A stretch of DNA of 45,726 nt from Streptomyces sp. MspMP-M5 (GTDB taxonomy: Bacteria > Actinomycetota > Actinomycetes > Streptomycetales > Streptomycetaceae), in the NCBI RefSeq assembly GCF_000373585.1, contig NZ_KB891919.1, positions 1 through 45,726 on the forward strand. The letters are read 5' to 3'. Of this stretch, positions 8,044 through 16,256 are shown piece by piece (the first letter of the stretch is position 1; the number at the start of each line of letters is the position of its first letter). The notes below the pieces were generated by a model. That model was not told the DNA's origin, made no database searches, and saw only the letters and a list, made by a program, of their open reading frames with translations. Both the position numbers and the translations under genes were made by a program.

Positions 8044-8136
8044 CAGACAGAATGAGTTGATCTGTGAGGGCGGAACCACGACGTACTCCGCCGATGAGAT
8101 CTGCTTGTGTGTCGACCGGCAATGTATCTGCCTGGG

Positions 8137-8592
8137 TCAGGACTGGCCGCTGCTCGATACGCCGAGGCTGTCCAGCAGCGCGGGCAGGCGGCCCAGTGTA
8201 TGGAACGTGCCGAGTGAGTCCATGTAGTCGAGCGCATGCACGATCAGGCCGTCGCGTACCCGCAGGATCAGGAGGCCGGTGATGGCAACCGGGGCTGCCC
8301 CAGGTTCCAACGTCGCGGTGGCCCTCCATTGTCCGATCACGACCTCGGAGTCAGTGCTGTCGAAGACAACGACGTCGTGTATCTCCTGGAGCCGTACCGA
8401 GGTAGCGCTCCAAGCCGCCTGATAGCCGGCCCGGATCTCTTCCCGGCCGTGGTAGCGGTGGGGTCTGCCCGGTGCGAGGAAGGGGAACTCGTGGACGGCG
8501 TCGGGTGCGTAGAGGTTGGCCAGATCGTCCGCGGACCAGGCGAGCATCGCCCGGTGGAAGGCAGCAAGTACGTCGCGTGGTGACGAGGGCAT
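8137..8592 (-). CDS. SnoaL-like / NTF2-fold protein
   Basis: A 151-residue single-domain protein with the cone-shaped NTF2/SnoaL fold. The N-terminal helix DVLAAFHRAMLAWSADDLAN, the strand with HEFPFLAPGRPHRYHG, and a C-terminal LRVRDGLIVHALDYMD are the normal order. Proteins of this group act as small-molecule isomerases or hydrolases, or have no proven activity; the sequence alone does not tell which. ATG 8592 is chosen because GGAG lies six bases upstream; a GTG-type extension adds 13 unrelated residues. It has no obvious operon partner. Confidence 0.78.
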   Translation of the reverse strand: MPSSPRDVLAAFHRAMLAWSADDLANLYAPDAVHEFPFLAPGRPHRYHGREEIRAGYQAAWSATSVRLQEIHDVVVFDSTDSEVVIGQWRATATLEPGAAPVAITGLLILRVRDGLIVHALDYMDSLGTFHTLGRLPALLDSLGVSSSGQS

Positions 8593-8689
8593 GGTGGGCT
8601 CCGATCGCCGAGCGGGAGACAGTGCGGCCACGGTACGCCGTCAGCGGTTGAGTTGCTGGCCAGACCTTCACGCTCACCAAGGTGCGTTG

Positions 8690-9124
8690 GTCTGCCTGAG
8701 GGTGATGCGACAACGGCAGTCAAGATCGGGACTATGGCCTCGTGGACCGGCTGGGCGGACTGGCGGATGGCGTCGAGCTGTGTCATCGCCTCGGGCGTGT
8801 ACTGGCCCGAGACACTGGTGCCGACGGCGCCCGGGTTGAGCAGTATGTACCGCACCTTCGTTCCCGATCGGGCGTCGGTGAAAGCGACGCCGAGCAGATC
8901 GTTGAGCCGCCCGCCTTGTGTGAGTGCTCGTTGCCCGTCGTATTCCTGTGCCAGCTGCAGGTCTTCCGAGCGGCCGCGCCGCGTTGTTGCGCGGCATCGA
9001 GCCATGCCTGGCCTTTCTCGGCGCTGCGGCCGACGACCACCACTTCCTGCCCTCGGTCCAGGTACGTGTGGGCGAGGGCCTTGCCGATGCCATCCGTGCC
9101 ACCGGTGATGACGTAGGTCTTCAA
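8690..9124 (-). pseudogene. short-chain dehydrogenase/reductase with internal deletion
   Basis: The N-terminal Rossmann part is present from TTG 9124 (YVITGGTDGIGKALAHTYLD, then VVVVGRSAEKGQ). After about 48 codons the frame changes. A C-terminal SDR section (KVRYILLNPGAVGTSVSGQY and a helix QPVHEAIVPIL) appears in a different reading frame. The middle, which should hold the NAG strand and the YxxxK catalytic pair, is missing, so the enzyme is dead. It lies 28 bases after the PPOX gene on the same strand, which suggests they were once an operon controlled by the divergent TetR gene. Confidence 0.7.
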
Positions 9125-9152
9125 CTTGGGTCTCTTCTCTGGTGACTTCGCC

Positions 9153-9566
9153 TCATAAGAACCGGGCCGCGATCTTTCGGGGGGCGACGCGGACGGTGAC
9201 CAGTTCCGGGAGGGTGGCGTATGACTCCGGGTGGTGTTCGGCGTAGGTCTTGCCCGTGTACTTGAGGGCCAGTTCGTCCATGCGCTCGCGGCTGCCCGCG
9301 GTCTCGAAGCGGGCGGTGCCGGAAATCACCGCGTATCCGTAAGGCTCGTCGGGCGGGTTGACCGTCACGCTCAGACGGGGGTCGCGCCGCAGATTGCGCA
9401 CCTTGACCTTGTCGACGCCGGTCACGAAGAAGAGGTCATCTCCGTCCCTTCCCACCCAGACCACGGACTGGTGCGGGCTCCCATCGGGCTGAAGCGTCGC
9501 CACGGTGACGAAGACCCTGGAATCGAGGGCTTGTTTCAGTTTCTCGGAGAGGTGGACCGGGCTCAC
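9153..9566 (-). CDS. PPOX-class F420/FMN-dependent enzyme
   Basis: A 137-residue split-barrel flavoprotein of the pyridoxamine-phosphate-oxidase-like class, which in actinomycetes often uses F420 or FMN to reduce small molecules. Landmarks are the strand VFVTVATLQPDGSPHQSVVW (residues about 17-36), DDLFFVTGVDKVKVRNLRRD, and VTVNPPDEPYGYAVISGTAR. Length is normal for the TIGR03618-type subfamily. GTG 9566 has AGGAG eight bases upstream. It is divergent from a TetR gene, with about 150 bases between them, and is followed by the SDR remnant. Control by that TetR protein is inferred from the arrangement. Confidence 0.85.
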   Translation of the reverse strand: MSPVHLSEKLKQALDSRVFVTVATLQPDGSPHQSVVWVGRDGDDLFFVTGVDKVKVRNLRRDPRLSVTVNPPDEPYGYAVISGTARFETAGSRERMDELALKYTGKTYAEHHPESYATLPELVTVRVAPRKIAARFL

Positions 9567-9715
9567 ACAGGACTCCTGGAATGAGGACTGCCTTGACGAC
9601 AGACACACCGAACACGTCAACTGGCACAAGAATGTGACATTTAGAGATGTAAAAGCAAGGGTTCTGGGGTGCTTGCTGGCGTATGGGCCGCACCCTTGCG
9701 TATGCTCGCGCTGCG

Positions 9716-10255
9716 ATGAGAGCTGACGCGGCACGCAACCTGGATACGGTCCTGCAGACGGGCGCACGCCTGCTGGCGCGGGACCCCGGCACGAGCATCG
9801 CGGCGATCGCAGCGGCGGCGGGCGTCGACCGGCGTACCGTCTACCGTCGCTTCAAGACCCGCGAAGCCCTCATGGCCGCTGTTCATGCGGCCAAGCTCGA
9901 CGCCTGCGAGAAGGTCGTCGTCGAGGCGCGGCTGACCGAGGCGCCCGTAACGGTGGCGCTGCATCGGTACGCGGAAGGCATCATCACCATCAGCAGGCAG
10001 TGGCCTGTGGATGTGCAGCAGGTCCAGGACGAGGCGGCGGCCGCCCGCCTGCGCCGGTTGATCGAGCAACTCGACGCCTTCATGGACCGCGCAGTGCGGG
10101 AGGGCGTCATCCGCCCAGGTCTTCCCAGCCGCTGGTCCCGCTCCCTGCTCATCCACCTCACCAACATCGCCTCACACGAGATGCCGGAGCTGACCGCCGC
10201 CCAGGGAGCCGACATGGTCACCCAGTCCCTCATCACCGGACTCGGCCCCGCCTGA
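9716..10255 (+). CDS. TetR/AcrR-family regulator
   Basis: The 179-residue product has a TetR helix-turn-helix at residues about 22-45 (IAAAAGVDRRTVYRRFKTRE) and a ligand-binding C-terminal domain with SRSLLIHLTNIASHE. ATG 9716 is preferred to 9683 because homologues begin near MRADAARN; a TATGCT box at 9701-9706 would place the transcript start a few bases before it, suggesting a leaderless message. It is divergent from the PPOX gene and is the probable repressor of PPOX and the former SDR gene. Confidence 0.85.
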   Translation: MRADAARNLDTVLQTGARLLARDPGTSIAAIAAAAGVDRRTVYRRFKTREALMAAVHAAKLDACEKVVVEARLTEAPVTVALHRYAEGIITISRQWPVDVQQVQDEAAAARLRRLIEQLDAFMDRAVREGVIRPGLPSRWSRSLLIHLTNIASHEMPELTAAQGADMVTQSLITGLGPA

Positions 10256-10456
10256 CGCGGCCGGGCCATCCGACACCCGACCGCCGGCGGACCGGCCGGT
10301 TACTGAGCCTGTCGTCGTGGGTGTCGTGAGTGCGAGTCACGTTTCGGTGAGGCATCCGTCGATGACATCGCCGCGGTATTGAACGCGCCGGATGCCGTGC
10401 CGTAGTTGGCGGACACCTCCTGCCGTCACCTGGCGTCAGTGGTCCAAAATCAGGGC

Positions 10457-11050
10457 ATGGACGTCCCCAAGCTGCTGGAAGCCGCCTCCCTGCTGGTTCC
10501 CGAGGAGATCGCCACTGAGAACGACATCACGGTGAGCGATGTCTGGGAGTACCTCACTCACGACGAGTGGGAAATGGCCCTTGGGCTGCTGGAAGAACTC
10601 AGTGGCGTCCACCCGCTTCCGCTCAGCTTCTGGGAAACCCTGGCCACCGCGGCAGAGCAGATGCGACTGGAGAAGAGCGCAGCCTGGTGCCACTGGCGCG
10701 GCTACGAGACTCGCAATGGAGTCATTCGAGCCGACCTCACCCTCCGCCCGGCCACCGAAGCGCGACGGCAGACGCCCTTTTCCGGCGCCGGCGTCCTGCG
10801 ACCGATGTGGAACATCGGCAACCGGACCGCGACCGGTGAACCGGCTCTCAACGTTGCCCGGCTCTGGGTGGAGCTCATGCCCTTCCTGGAGCCCGGTGGA
10901 CGAGCTCCGGTACGGCTCGCGCCCCTGGACCCTTCGCAATGGCAGCACCTTCGCCCCGGCCAGGTGATCACCATGCACGAAGACCGTTCCGTGGCAGGCT
11001 CGGCGGTTGTCCTGGAGGTCCAGCAGCCCCCGGCCACGTTCACCACATAA
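10457..11050 (+). CDS. conserved actinobacterial hypothetical protein
   Basis: A 197-residue soluble acidic protein. The N-terminal half is helical and begins with a short repeat-like unit (VSDVWEYLTHDEWEMALGLL). The C-terminal half looks like a small beta-barrel (PVRLAPLDPSQWQHLRPGQ, then a strand with VAGSAVVLEV). I recall similar proteins annotated only as hypothetical, and a resemblance of the tail to EF-Tu-like barrels is a guess. No signal peptide, membrane segment or catalytic motif is visible. It lies in a small group with the 608-residue protein and the YrhB/Imm35 gene, which may hint at an immunity or stress role. Confidence 0.6.
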   Translation: MDVPKLLEAASLLVPEEIATENDITVSDVWEYLTHDEWEMALGLLEELSGVHPLPLSFWETLATAAEQMRLEKSAAWCHWRGYETRNGVIRADLTLRPATEARRQTPFSGAGVLRPMWNIGNRTATGEPALNVARLWVELMPFLEPGGRAPVRLAPLDPSQWQHLRPGQVITMHEDRSVAGSAVVLEVQQPPATFTT

Positions 11051-11444
11051 CAGCGAGCGCCTACGACGCATGCCGTTGGTGCAGAGAACGTCGAGGTGGA
11101 AGGCACCGTTCATGCCATGGTCGGCGAGCTTGTAGAAGCCGGTCTTGGTGGCTTTGGTGGCCTTGCTGGCGAGCCTCTCCAGGACGCCCCTGCCCGGCAC
11201 CTTGCGGTCCGCGACGTGGTCGAGTGCCGAAGGACAGCGCGGGCGCGACCACCGTCGCGCCGGGGTGGACGCGGATGCCCAGGGCGCGGGGCCGAGCCCG
11301 GCGACGAGCGCCTGGGTGGCCGGGCAGGTGAGGTAGTGGTGCAGGCATGCCTTGACTCCGTCATGGTTTGCTGGAGGGTCGGTACTGCTGCAGCCCCTCA
11401 CTAATTCCTTCGACACGGTGCTGACCGGCTGACAAACTGCGCGC
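11051..11444. other. gene-free stretch; possible unidentified remnant
   Basis: No convincing gene is present. The reverse strand contains a lysine- and threonine-rich reading (KATKATKTGFYKLADHG) unlike its arginine-rich surroundings, possibly the end of a lost gene, but it matches nothing I recognise. Confidence 0.3.
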
Positions 11445-11480
11445 ATGACCTACGGAATCGAGTCCCACTTCACCCGGTGA
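11445..11480 (+). CDS. 11-residue leader peptide overlapping the next start
   Basis: ATG 11445 opens the peptide MTYGIESHFTR and its TGA overlaps the GTG start of the 608-residue gene in a GTGA junction (11477-11480). Neither start has an obvious ribosome-binding site. Either translation of the leader is coupled to the large gene, or the true N-terminus of the large protein is MTYGIES and a one-base change has shifted the frame. The sequence alone does not decide. Confidence 0.35.
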   Translation: MTYGIESHFTR

Positions 11481-13303
11481 GCGTCCAGGAAGAGTGCAAC
11501 GCGCTCACTCCCCCGAACGCTCTGTACGATCACGCCCTGTACCTGCTGCGCGAGTCTCCCGACGGAGTCCCGCCCCGGCGCGGCTACTCCCTACCCAAGA
11601 AGCCCGACACGGGCGAGGAGCCGCCTCCTTGGGAAGAGGCGAAGAACGCCATCCAGGAAGCGCTCAGCCCACTTCCGGACGCCCCCGGAACCCTGCACCA
11701 TCGCTTCGAACGAGGCGGCATCCGGACCCGCCACAGGCATCTGATCCAGTCCGCTGTCGCCGAGCTGCCGGTGCCGCCCGAAGAGGTCGATGCAGCCCGC
11801 TCCCTTGGACGACAGCTGACCCGGACCGGTACGACCGGGGCCGCCGTCACCGCAGGCATCGCCCTGCTCGACCGCCTCGGCGAACCTGAGGACGTCCCGT
11901 ATCTCTCCGTTCTCGGGCTGTTCCGGGATCTCACCCGCTCAGCGGTCGACGCGCTCGACCTCCTCGATCGCCAATCCGCTGCCGTCGTCTGGCTCGCGGT
12001 CTACGCCCGCCACGACGAACTACGGCCACTGGTCAACGCCCTATGGACGGGAAACCAGCAGGCTGTGGGCGCAGAGCTGGTCGCCTTTCCTGCCTCGGCC
12101 CGCTTCATCAACAGCGCGGTCGCCCGCCGGATTGCAGAGGCTTCCCAACTGCCGGACCTGCTCGACCACCACTACTCCGACACGGACTTGCTCGCCCGAG
12201 CGGGCCGACTGCTCGCCCGGATGGGCTGTTCGCGAAACGATCCAACCGACCTCTTGGCTTACTGCGACGCGCTCAGGATGTACGACAGTGTCGTCACGCG
12301 AGCCGGCCTGCTGCCGCCCACCCTCGACAATGCAGCCATGCTGCTGTCGCTCGCCCTCGACTTGGACAGCGGAACCGGCGTACTGCTGGACTGGTCCCCT
12401 GGACGGCGCGCGACACTGCTGGAATCCCTCCGACAGCTGCTGGCCGAGCCCCGGTGGGCGGCAGCGAGCGCCACCGCAGGCGACGCTGACCAGCGGCTGC
12501 GAGCCGACTGGATCCGCCGCACCGGGCGGCAGCCGTTCAAGCGCCCAGCCACGTCCGGCAGGCTGCGCATCGAGGTGGTGGCCGGCGACCCTGCCGACCG
12601 GGAACCCGTCGAGGCCCGCATCCTCATCGATGGCCGTCCAGTGGTTCCGGCAGTCTTTGGCCGCGGTCCCGCACACAGTCCCGAGCACCTGCTGGATGAG
12701 GGCCGGCTGCGGGCCGGAGCGGAGCCTCACGAGGTACAACTTGCGGAGGCCGACTGCACGGAGGGGTGCTGCGGCGCGCTCTACGTCACGATCCGGCGAG
12801 ACTCGGACCAGGTGGTGTGGGAGAACTGGCGGCGGCCGCAAGCCATGCCGGGGGCCGGGCAGCCCGCACCCGAGCTGCCCGCCTATCGGTTCGACACCTC
12901 TGCCTACGACACGGAGATCGCTCGGGCAGAGGCCGACCGTTCCTGGTCCTGGCCGGCCCGCACTACGGCCCGCCTGATCAAGGCGGGGCTGCTCGAGAAG
13001 CCGGAGCTGGTGCGCCGGTGGAACGCCAGGCAGGGTTGGATCAGCACCGGCTTTGAGGACCCGGACACCACGGTGGTGACCTTCTGGTACGTGCCTGGGC
13101 TGGCGTCTGGCAAACCGGAACGAGCCGACAGTGCCCTCCAGTTCCGCTGGGTCATTCCGGACGACGGCACCCCACCCGAGGCTCAGGCTGCCGCCACCTT
13201 GCGCCGGCTGGCCGAGGAGGACCCGAAGTCCTACGCACAGGTGTGCGGCGGCAGCCGTGAGCGCGCCGAGGAGCTCGGGTTCTCCTGGCCCGACAGCGCC
13301 TGA
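11477..13303 (+). CDS. large uncharacterised actinobacterial protein (608 aa)
   Basis: A long soluble protein with no signal peptide or membrane helix. Residues about 80-360 are helical and leucine-rich. Residues about 365-460 form a strand-rich domain with two close cysteines (ADCTEGCCGALYVTI) that I recall from other Streptomyces hypothetical proteins. The C-terminal about 130 residues (around GWISTGFEDPDTTVVTFWY) form a third region ending in a charged helix. No catalytic motif is recognised. The start GTG 11477 overlaps the stop of an 11-codon leader; conserved protein begins a little further in (ALYDHALYLLRESP). A strong hairpin follows the stop. The neighbouring Imm35 gene raises the idea of a toxin-related locus, but nothing here proves it. 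Confidence 0.65.
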   Translation: MSVQEECNALTPPNALYDHALYLLRESPDGVPPRRGYSLPKKPDTGEEPPPWEEAKNAIQEALSPLPDAPGTLHHRFERGGIRTRHRHLIQSAVAELPVPPEEVDAARSLGRQLTRTGTTGAAVTAGIALLDRLGEPEDVPYLSVLGLFRDLTRSAVDALDLLDRQSAAVVWLAVYARHDELRPLVNALWTGNQQAVGAELVAFPASARFINSAVARRIAEASQLPDLLDHHYSDTDLLARAGRLLARMGCSRNDPTDLLAYCDALRMYDSVVTRAGLLPPTLDNAAMLLSLALDLDSGTGVLLDWSPGRRATLLESLRQLLAEPRWAAASATAGDADQRLRADWIRRTGRQPFKRPATSGRLRIEVVAGDPADREPVEARILIDGRPVVPAVFGRGPAHSPEHLLDEGRLRAGAEPHEVQLAEADCTEGCCGALYVTIRRDSDQVVWENWRRPQAMPGAGQPAPELPAYRFDTSAYDTEIARAEADRSWSWPARTTARLIKAGLLEKPELVRRWNARQGWISTGFEDPDTTVVTFWYVPGLASGKPERADSALQFRWVIPDDGTPPEAQAAATLRRLAEEDPKSYAQVCGGSRERAEELGFSWPDSA

Positions 13304-13334
13304 CCAGCCGCCGCCGTCGTTGTCTCTGCCACGC

Positions 13335-13364
13335 CTTGAACTGCCTTGAATTGCTTTGAACTGC
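13335..13364. repeat. three tandem 10-bp repeats
   Basis: CTTGAACTGC, CTTGAATTGC and TTTGAACTGC follow one another directly, just before the hairpin at 13373-13411. They may be simple slippage products in the 3' untranslated region. Confidence 0.7.
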
Positions 13365-13372
13365 GTCATCGT

Positions 13373-13411
13373 TTGGAGGGCTTTGGCCAGCCACCGGCCA
13401 AGGCCCTCCAA
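13373..13411 (+). terminator. 16-bp hairpin after the 608-residue gene
   Basis: TTGGAGGGCTTTGGCC (13373-13388) pairs with GGCCAAGGCCCTCCAA (13396-13411), with one G-T wobble and a 7-base loop. It lies 70 bases after the stop and before the next ATG. Confidence 0.78.
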
Positions 13412-13438
13412 GGTACGGCGTCGCCATTACTGAGCACC

Positions 13439-13567
13439 ATGAGCGAGAGACCAAGCGCAACTGTCGTATCCCTGAGCAAGAAGGCCGGTCAGGCCCTTCT
13501 GCATGGCCCTGGGCCGTGCGAATTCACTGGTCAAGGCCAAGGCACGTACGGAATGCTGCACGGGTGA
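13439..13567 (+). CDS. small hypothetical protein coupled to the YrhB/Imm35 gene
   Basis: ATG 13439 opens a 42-residue peptide beginning MSERPSATVVSLSKKAGQ and containing GPCEFTGQGQGTYGM. Its TGA (13565-13567) overlaps the GTG start of the next gene in a GTGA junction, the normal layout of translationally coupled genes. I do not recognise a family. It could also be a truncated remnant of a larger protein whose frame was shifted. No good ribosome-binding site precedes ATG 13439. Confidence 0.4.
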   Translation: MSERPSATVVSLSKKAGQALLHGPGPCEFTGQGQGTYGMLHG

Positions 13568-14133
13568 TTGAGCGAGAAGCCGCAGTTCAGGCTGTCGAAG
13601 AACAGCTGGAACGCGACTACCAGCAGTGGCGGGCTGTGAGTGCGGATGCAACGCGGATGGCGGTGATCCGTATCAAGGAGCACGAGCTGGTGTGGATCGT
13701 CTCCTGGCAGTCCGAGAAGTTCGCACGCACGGGGATTTGGGCGTTCGCACTGGTCGGCAACGGGCCTTACCTGGTCGATCGCATCAATGGAGGACTGCAC
13801 CAGATCGGCGTCGTATCTGCCAAAAGCGGAGAGTGGGAGACCGACTACCGAGCCCGTATACGTGGGCTTCCGGTACGCACCGCAGTAGACGATCTACACG
13901 ACGCAGTACGCAACGTCGCCGCTACATGCGGACGCCTGCATGCTGTGCGGACCCTGCGCCAGAAGCTGCCGGCACTGTCACCTGCGGAGGCCATCGAGTA
14001 CGTGAGCGCGTTGCTGGACGGTGATGCCCCAGCGCGCCTCGTGGAAGTCGCCACCAAGGAACTCGTGGAGACTCTCAACCCAGTACTCGGTGTGACGACG
14101 ATTCGCCACGGTGCGCCCCACCAGAACCAGTGA
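13564..14133 (+). CDS. YrhB-like immunity protein (Imm35 family)
   Basis: The first about 100 residues match the YrhB/Imm35 family, small proteins that often act as immunity factors for polymorphic toxins. Conserved features are the start VIEREAAVQAVEEQLERDY, the strand HELVWIVSWQSEKF, and LVGNGPYLVDRINGGLH with SGEWETDYR. The remaining about 85 residues (TAVDDLHDAVRNVAA onward) are a helical extension not needed for the core. GTG 13564 is chosen because the family begins exactly there and it overlaps the previous stop by four bases. No cognate toxin lies adjacent, so it could be an orphan immunity gene or serve another role. Confidence 0.75.
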   Translation: MIEREAAVQAVEEQLERDYQQWRAVSADATRMAVIRIKEHELVWIVSWQSEKFARTGIWAFALVGNGPYLVDRINGGLHQIGVVSAKSGEWETDYRARIRGLPVRTAVDDLHDAVRNVAATCGRLHAVRTLRQKLPALSPAEAIEYVSALLDGDAPARLVEVATKELVETLNPVLGVTTIRHGAPHQNQ

Positions 14134-14149
14134 CTGCGGGTCGGGGGCT

Positions 14150-14470
14150 GCGCCGGACGCCTTGCTAACTGTTCGTTTCAGCGTCCGGCCGGCGGTAGTC
14201 GTCAACCGAGTCCTGCCCACCCCTGATCCTGAGCCGGGGGCGATCGCCCCTTCCGGCAGAGCTTGGAAGACGCCGGCGCCCCGCCACCGCACCAAGTGGT
14301 TGTAGATCGCCACCGCATGGAGGGGTCGCAAACCGTCTGCCAAGCGCCGAACCTCTCGGGCATCTCCCGCCACTGACTGCCCGTCCGGAACCACCAGATC
14401 CCCCCATCGCACTGCGCCCGCAATCGCTCGGGTACTGGCCGAAGCTGCCGATCGGCACGAACGGCTCGAA
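14150..14470 (-). pseudogene. IS5-family transposase remnant
   Basis: The reverse strand holds shattered pieces of an IS5-type transposase: WFRTGSQWREMPERFGAWQT, then in a shifted frame YNHLVRWRGAGVFQALPEG, then a faint trace of the VDSTT active-site region. At least two frame changes separate them, so nothing functional can be made. Confidence 0.65.
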
Positions 14471-14482
14471 CGGCTCGAACGT

Positions 14483-14511
14483 CCCCGATGAACTTCCGCA
14501 CTTCATCGGGG
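14483..14511. terminator. 10-bp perfect inverted repeat
   Basis: CCCCGATGAA (14483-14492) pairs with TTCATCGGGG (14502-14511) over a 9-base loop. It adjoins the IS5 remnant and could be a terminator or part of the old element; three copies of CGAACGGCT-like sequence precede it. Confidence 0.45.
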
Positions 14512-14649
14512 AGTTACGCACGCATCATCACGCCACCGCCCTACCGGACCAGCACCCACCCTGAGCCCAGAACCCGACCTTGATCGCAACCGTCCCCCTG
14601 AGCGGCTCTCGGAGTGACGGCTCTCCGCACCCCAACGGCCGGATCCGGA

Positions 14650-15345
14650 TCACTGGGCCTCGCGCAACGCCTCGCGCACCGTCGAGGCGACCGCACCATT
14701 GCTGGTGACGACCGGGATGCCAGCCACCGACTCGATCTCGTCGGCCGCCTCCAGTGCCCGGAAGTTCGTGCACGAGAGGAAGAGCACCTCAGGGCGAGCA
14801 CGCTCTACCAGCTTCAGTGCGCGGTCCGCGATCTCCCGCGGAGTCGGCTCGGCGAGACGGAAGCAGTCCGCGATGCCGAAGCCCTCGATGTCCAGGATTT
14901 CCAGGCCATCGCTGCTCAGACTGTTGCGAATCTTTGCGTTGAGCTCGTCCACGTACGGCGTCAGCACGGCAACACGGTGACGACCGGTTCTGCGGATCGC
15001 GGCGCTTACCGACTTGATCGTGCTGATCGCACGGCTTCGCGTGCAATCAGCAATCCGCACGCAGAGCTCGCGCTCGTAGTTCGGCCCGCGCAGCGCGCCG
15101 GCACTGGTGCACCCGAATATGGTGACGGTCGGCCGCAGCGACGCGATGTCCTCGATGGCCTGGGGCAAATAGGTGTCGAGCATCGCGGCCTCGGCATCCG
15201 CCGTCGTCTCGACGAGGTGCATCCGCGCGGAGTACAGATCGGCGACGTCCGCGAGGCTGCTGCGCAGGTCTCGCTCCATGACCGTATTCGAGGACGGGAT
15301 GAGCAGGCCCACACGGGGCAGAGAGGATACTTCGGTGGCCGGCAC
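14650..15345 (-). CDS. Asp/Glu racemase superfamily enzyme (maleate isomerase / arylmalonate decarboxylase-like)
   Basis: A 231-residue cofactor-independent enzyme of the two-cysteine racemase superfamily. Both catalytic cysteines are in place: Cys79 in TIFGCTSAGAL and Cys192 in VLFLSCTNFRA. The N-terminal VGLLIPSSNTVMERDL is typical of maleate isomerases and arylmalonate decarboxylases, which act on short dicarboxylic acids; the exact substrate is not evident. GTG 15345 has a GAAGGGAC site upstream; in-frame codons before it show no similarity. The gene is followed by IS5 debris and preceded by an epimerase stump, so it stands alone. Length and motifs suggest it is intact. Confidence 0.83.
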   Translation of the reverse strand: MPATEVSSLPRVGLLIPSSNTVMERDLRSSLADVADLYSARMHLVETTADAEAAMLDTYLPQAIEDIASLRPTVTIFGCTSAGALRGPNYERELCVRIADCTRSRAISTIKSVSAAIRRTGRHRVAVLTPYVDELNAKIRNSLSSDGLEILDIEGFGIADCFRLAEPTPREIADRALKLVERARPEVLFLSCTNFRALEAADEIESVAGIPVVTSNGAVASTVREALREAQ

Positions 15346-15663
15346 TGTTTGTCCCTTCTCGGGTTGTGTAGAGGCGTCTCCCTGAAGCGTCAGTGTCCGG
15401 CGCGGGGCCGCCACGTCAAGGGCGCAGCCGCTTGCGGACGCGTCACTACTGTGACCGACCTTCGGACGGGCCAGCGCTCGAGGATGCATGCGCACGCCGA
15501 CCACGAAATCCCGACTGCGGCAGGTCGACCTGCTGCACGCCGCCGTCCTCTCCGGGCCGCCCGCACCAACGGCTGCCGTTTCGAGCCCCGTCTGCCCACG
15601 GCGCCCTGACGCCCATGCGGTGGTGGAAGCTCGGCCCGCTCGTCAAGCCAGGCCGGGGTTTCG
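15346..15663. other. gene-free stretch upstream of the racemase-family gene
   Basis: Presumably contains the promoter of the reverse-strand racemase-family gene, but no clear -35/-10 pair or operator was found. Open frames here lack motifs. Confidence 0.4.
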
Positions 15664-15960
15664 CTACCGCGCGGGCGCCGAGTCCAGCCGGACTCCCCCG
15701 GCACCCAGGGGCGCCGCCACGAACTCAGCCATCGCCTCCTCGAAGCCGAACCGAACCCGCCACCCCGACTCGTCGCGGAGCCTACGCGAGGAGGTGGTGA
15801 TGTGGTGGAGGTCGCCGAGCCGGACCTCCCCGGTGACGACGGGCGCCGGCCCGCCGTGCGACGCGGCCAGGGCCGCGGCCCTCTCCCCCACAGTGTGCGG
15901 CTCCCCGCCGCCGACGCTGTAGGGCCCGCAGCCACTCTCCGCCAGGCGGTCCGGGCCGCC
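15664..15960 (-). pseudogene. NAD-dependent sugar epimerase/dehydratase, C-terminal remnant
   Basis: The reverse frame ending at 15664 reads GEPHTVGERAAALAASHGG, VVTGEVRLGDLHHITTSSRR and DESGWRVRFGFEEAMAEFV. This is the usual C-terminal third of extended SDR sugar-nucleotide epimerases. The upstream Rossmann domain and YxxxK are absent, and frames break after about 15960. It is a dead fragment. Confidence 0.6.
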
Positions 15961-16208
15961 CAATACGGCGTGGTGGCGTCGGGGCCACACCCCGCACGAC
16001 TCCGGCCGCCGCGGCGCTCTCGGTTGACGAGCATGCCCTGGGGCCGCGGTCCGGGTCGCGGGGACGCGAACAGGACCAAGCCCTTCAGCGCGGATCAACG
16101 CAATCACCGACTGCGACGGGGCAAGCAGGTCGGGCTGCGACGAAGGCGGTCGCGCCGCCGACGCACCGGGCACTGTCGGCCTTGGGAATAGCCCGGTCGC
16201 GTGTGGCG

Positions 16209-16238
16209 CTGTTGTTGCTACTTCAACAGCAATAACAG
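16209..16238. promoter_or_regulatory. 11-bp-arm inverted repeat, probable operator
   Basis: CTGTTGTTGCT (16209-16219) and AGCAATAACAG (16228-16238) form an inverted repeat with one mismatch across 8 bases. It lies 18 bases before the TTG start of the SnoaL-like gene and covers a possible TTGCTA/TCTTAT promoter. The low local GC stands out. A TetR- or MarR-type regulator is the likely binder, but which one is unknown. Confidence 0.5.
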
Positions 16239-16256
16239 TCTTATGAGGAGCACCCG

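Noticed and set aside
9637..9650. ACATTTAGAGATGT inverted repeat in the TetR-PPOX gap as an operator
   Set aside because: Arms of only four bases; too weak to call, although a real operator should lie in this gap.
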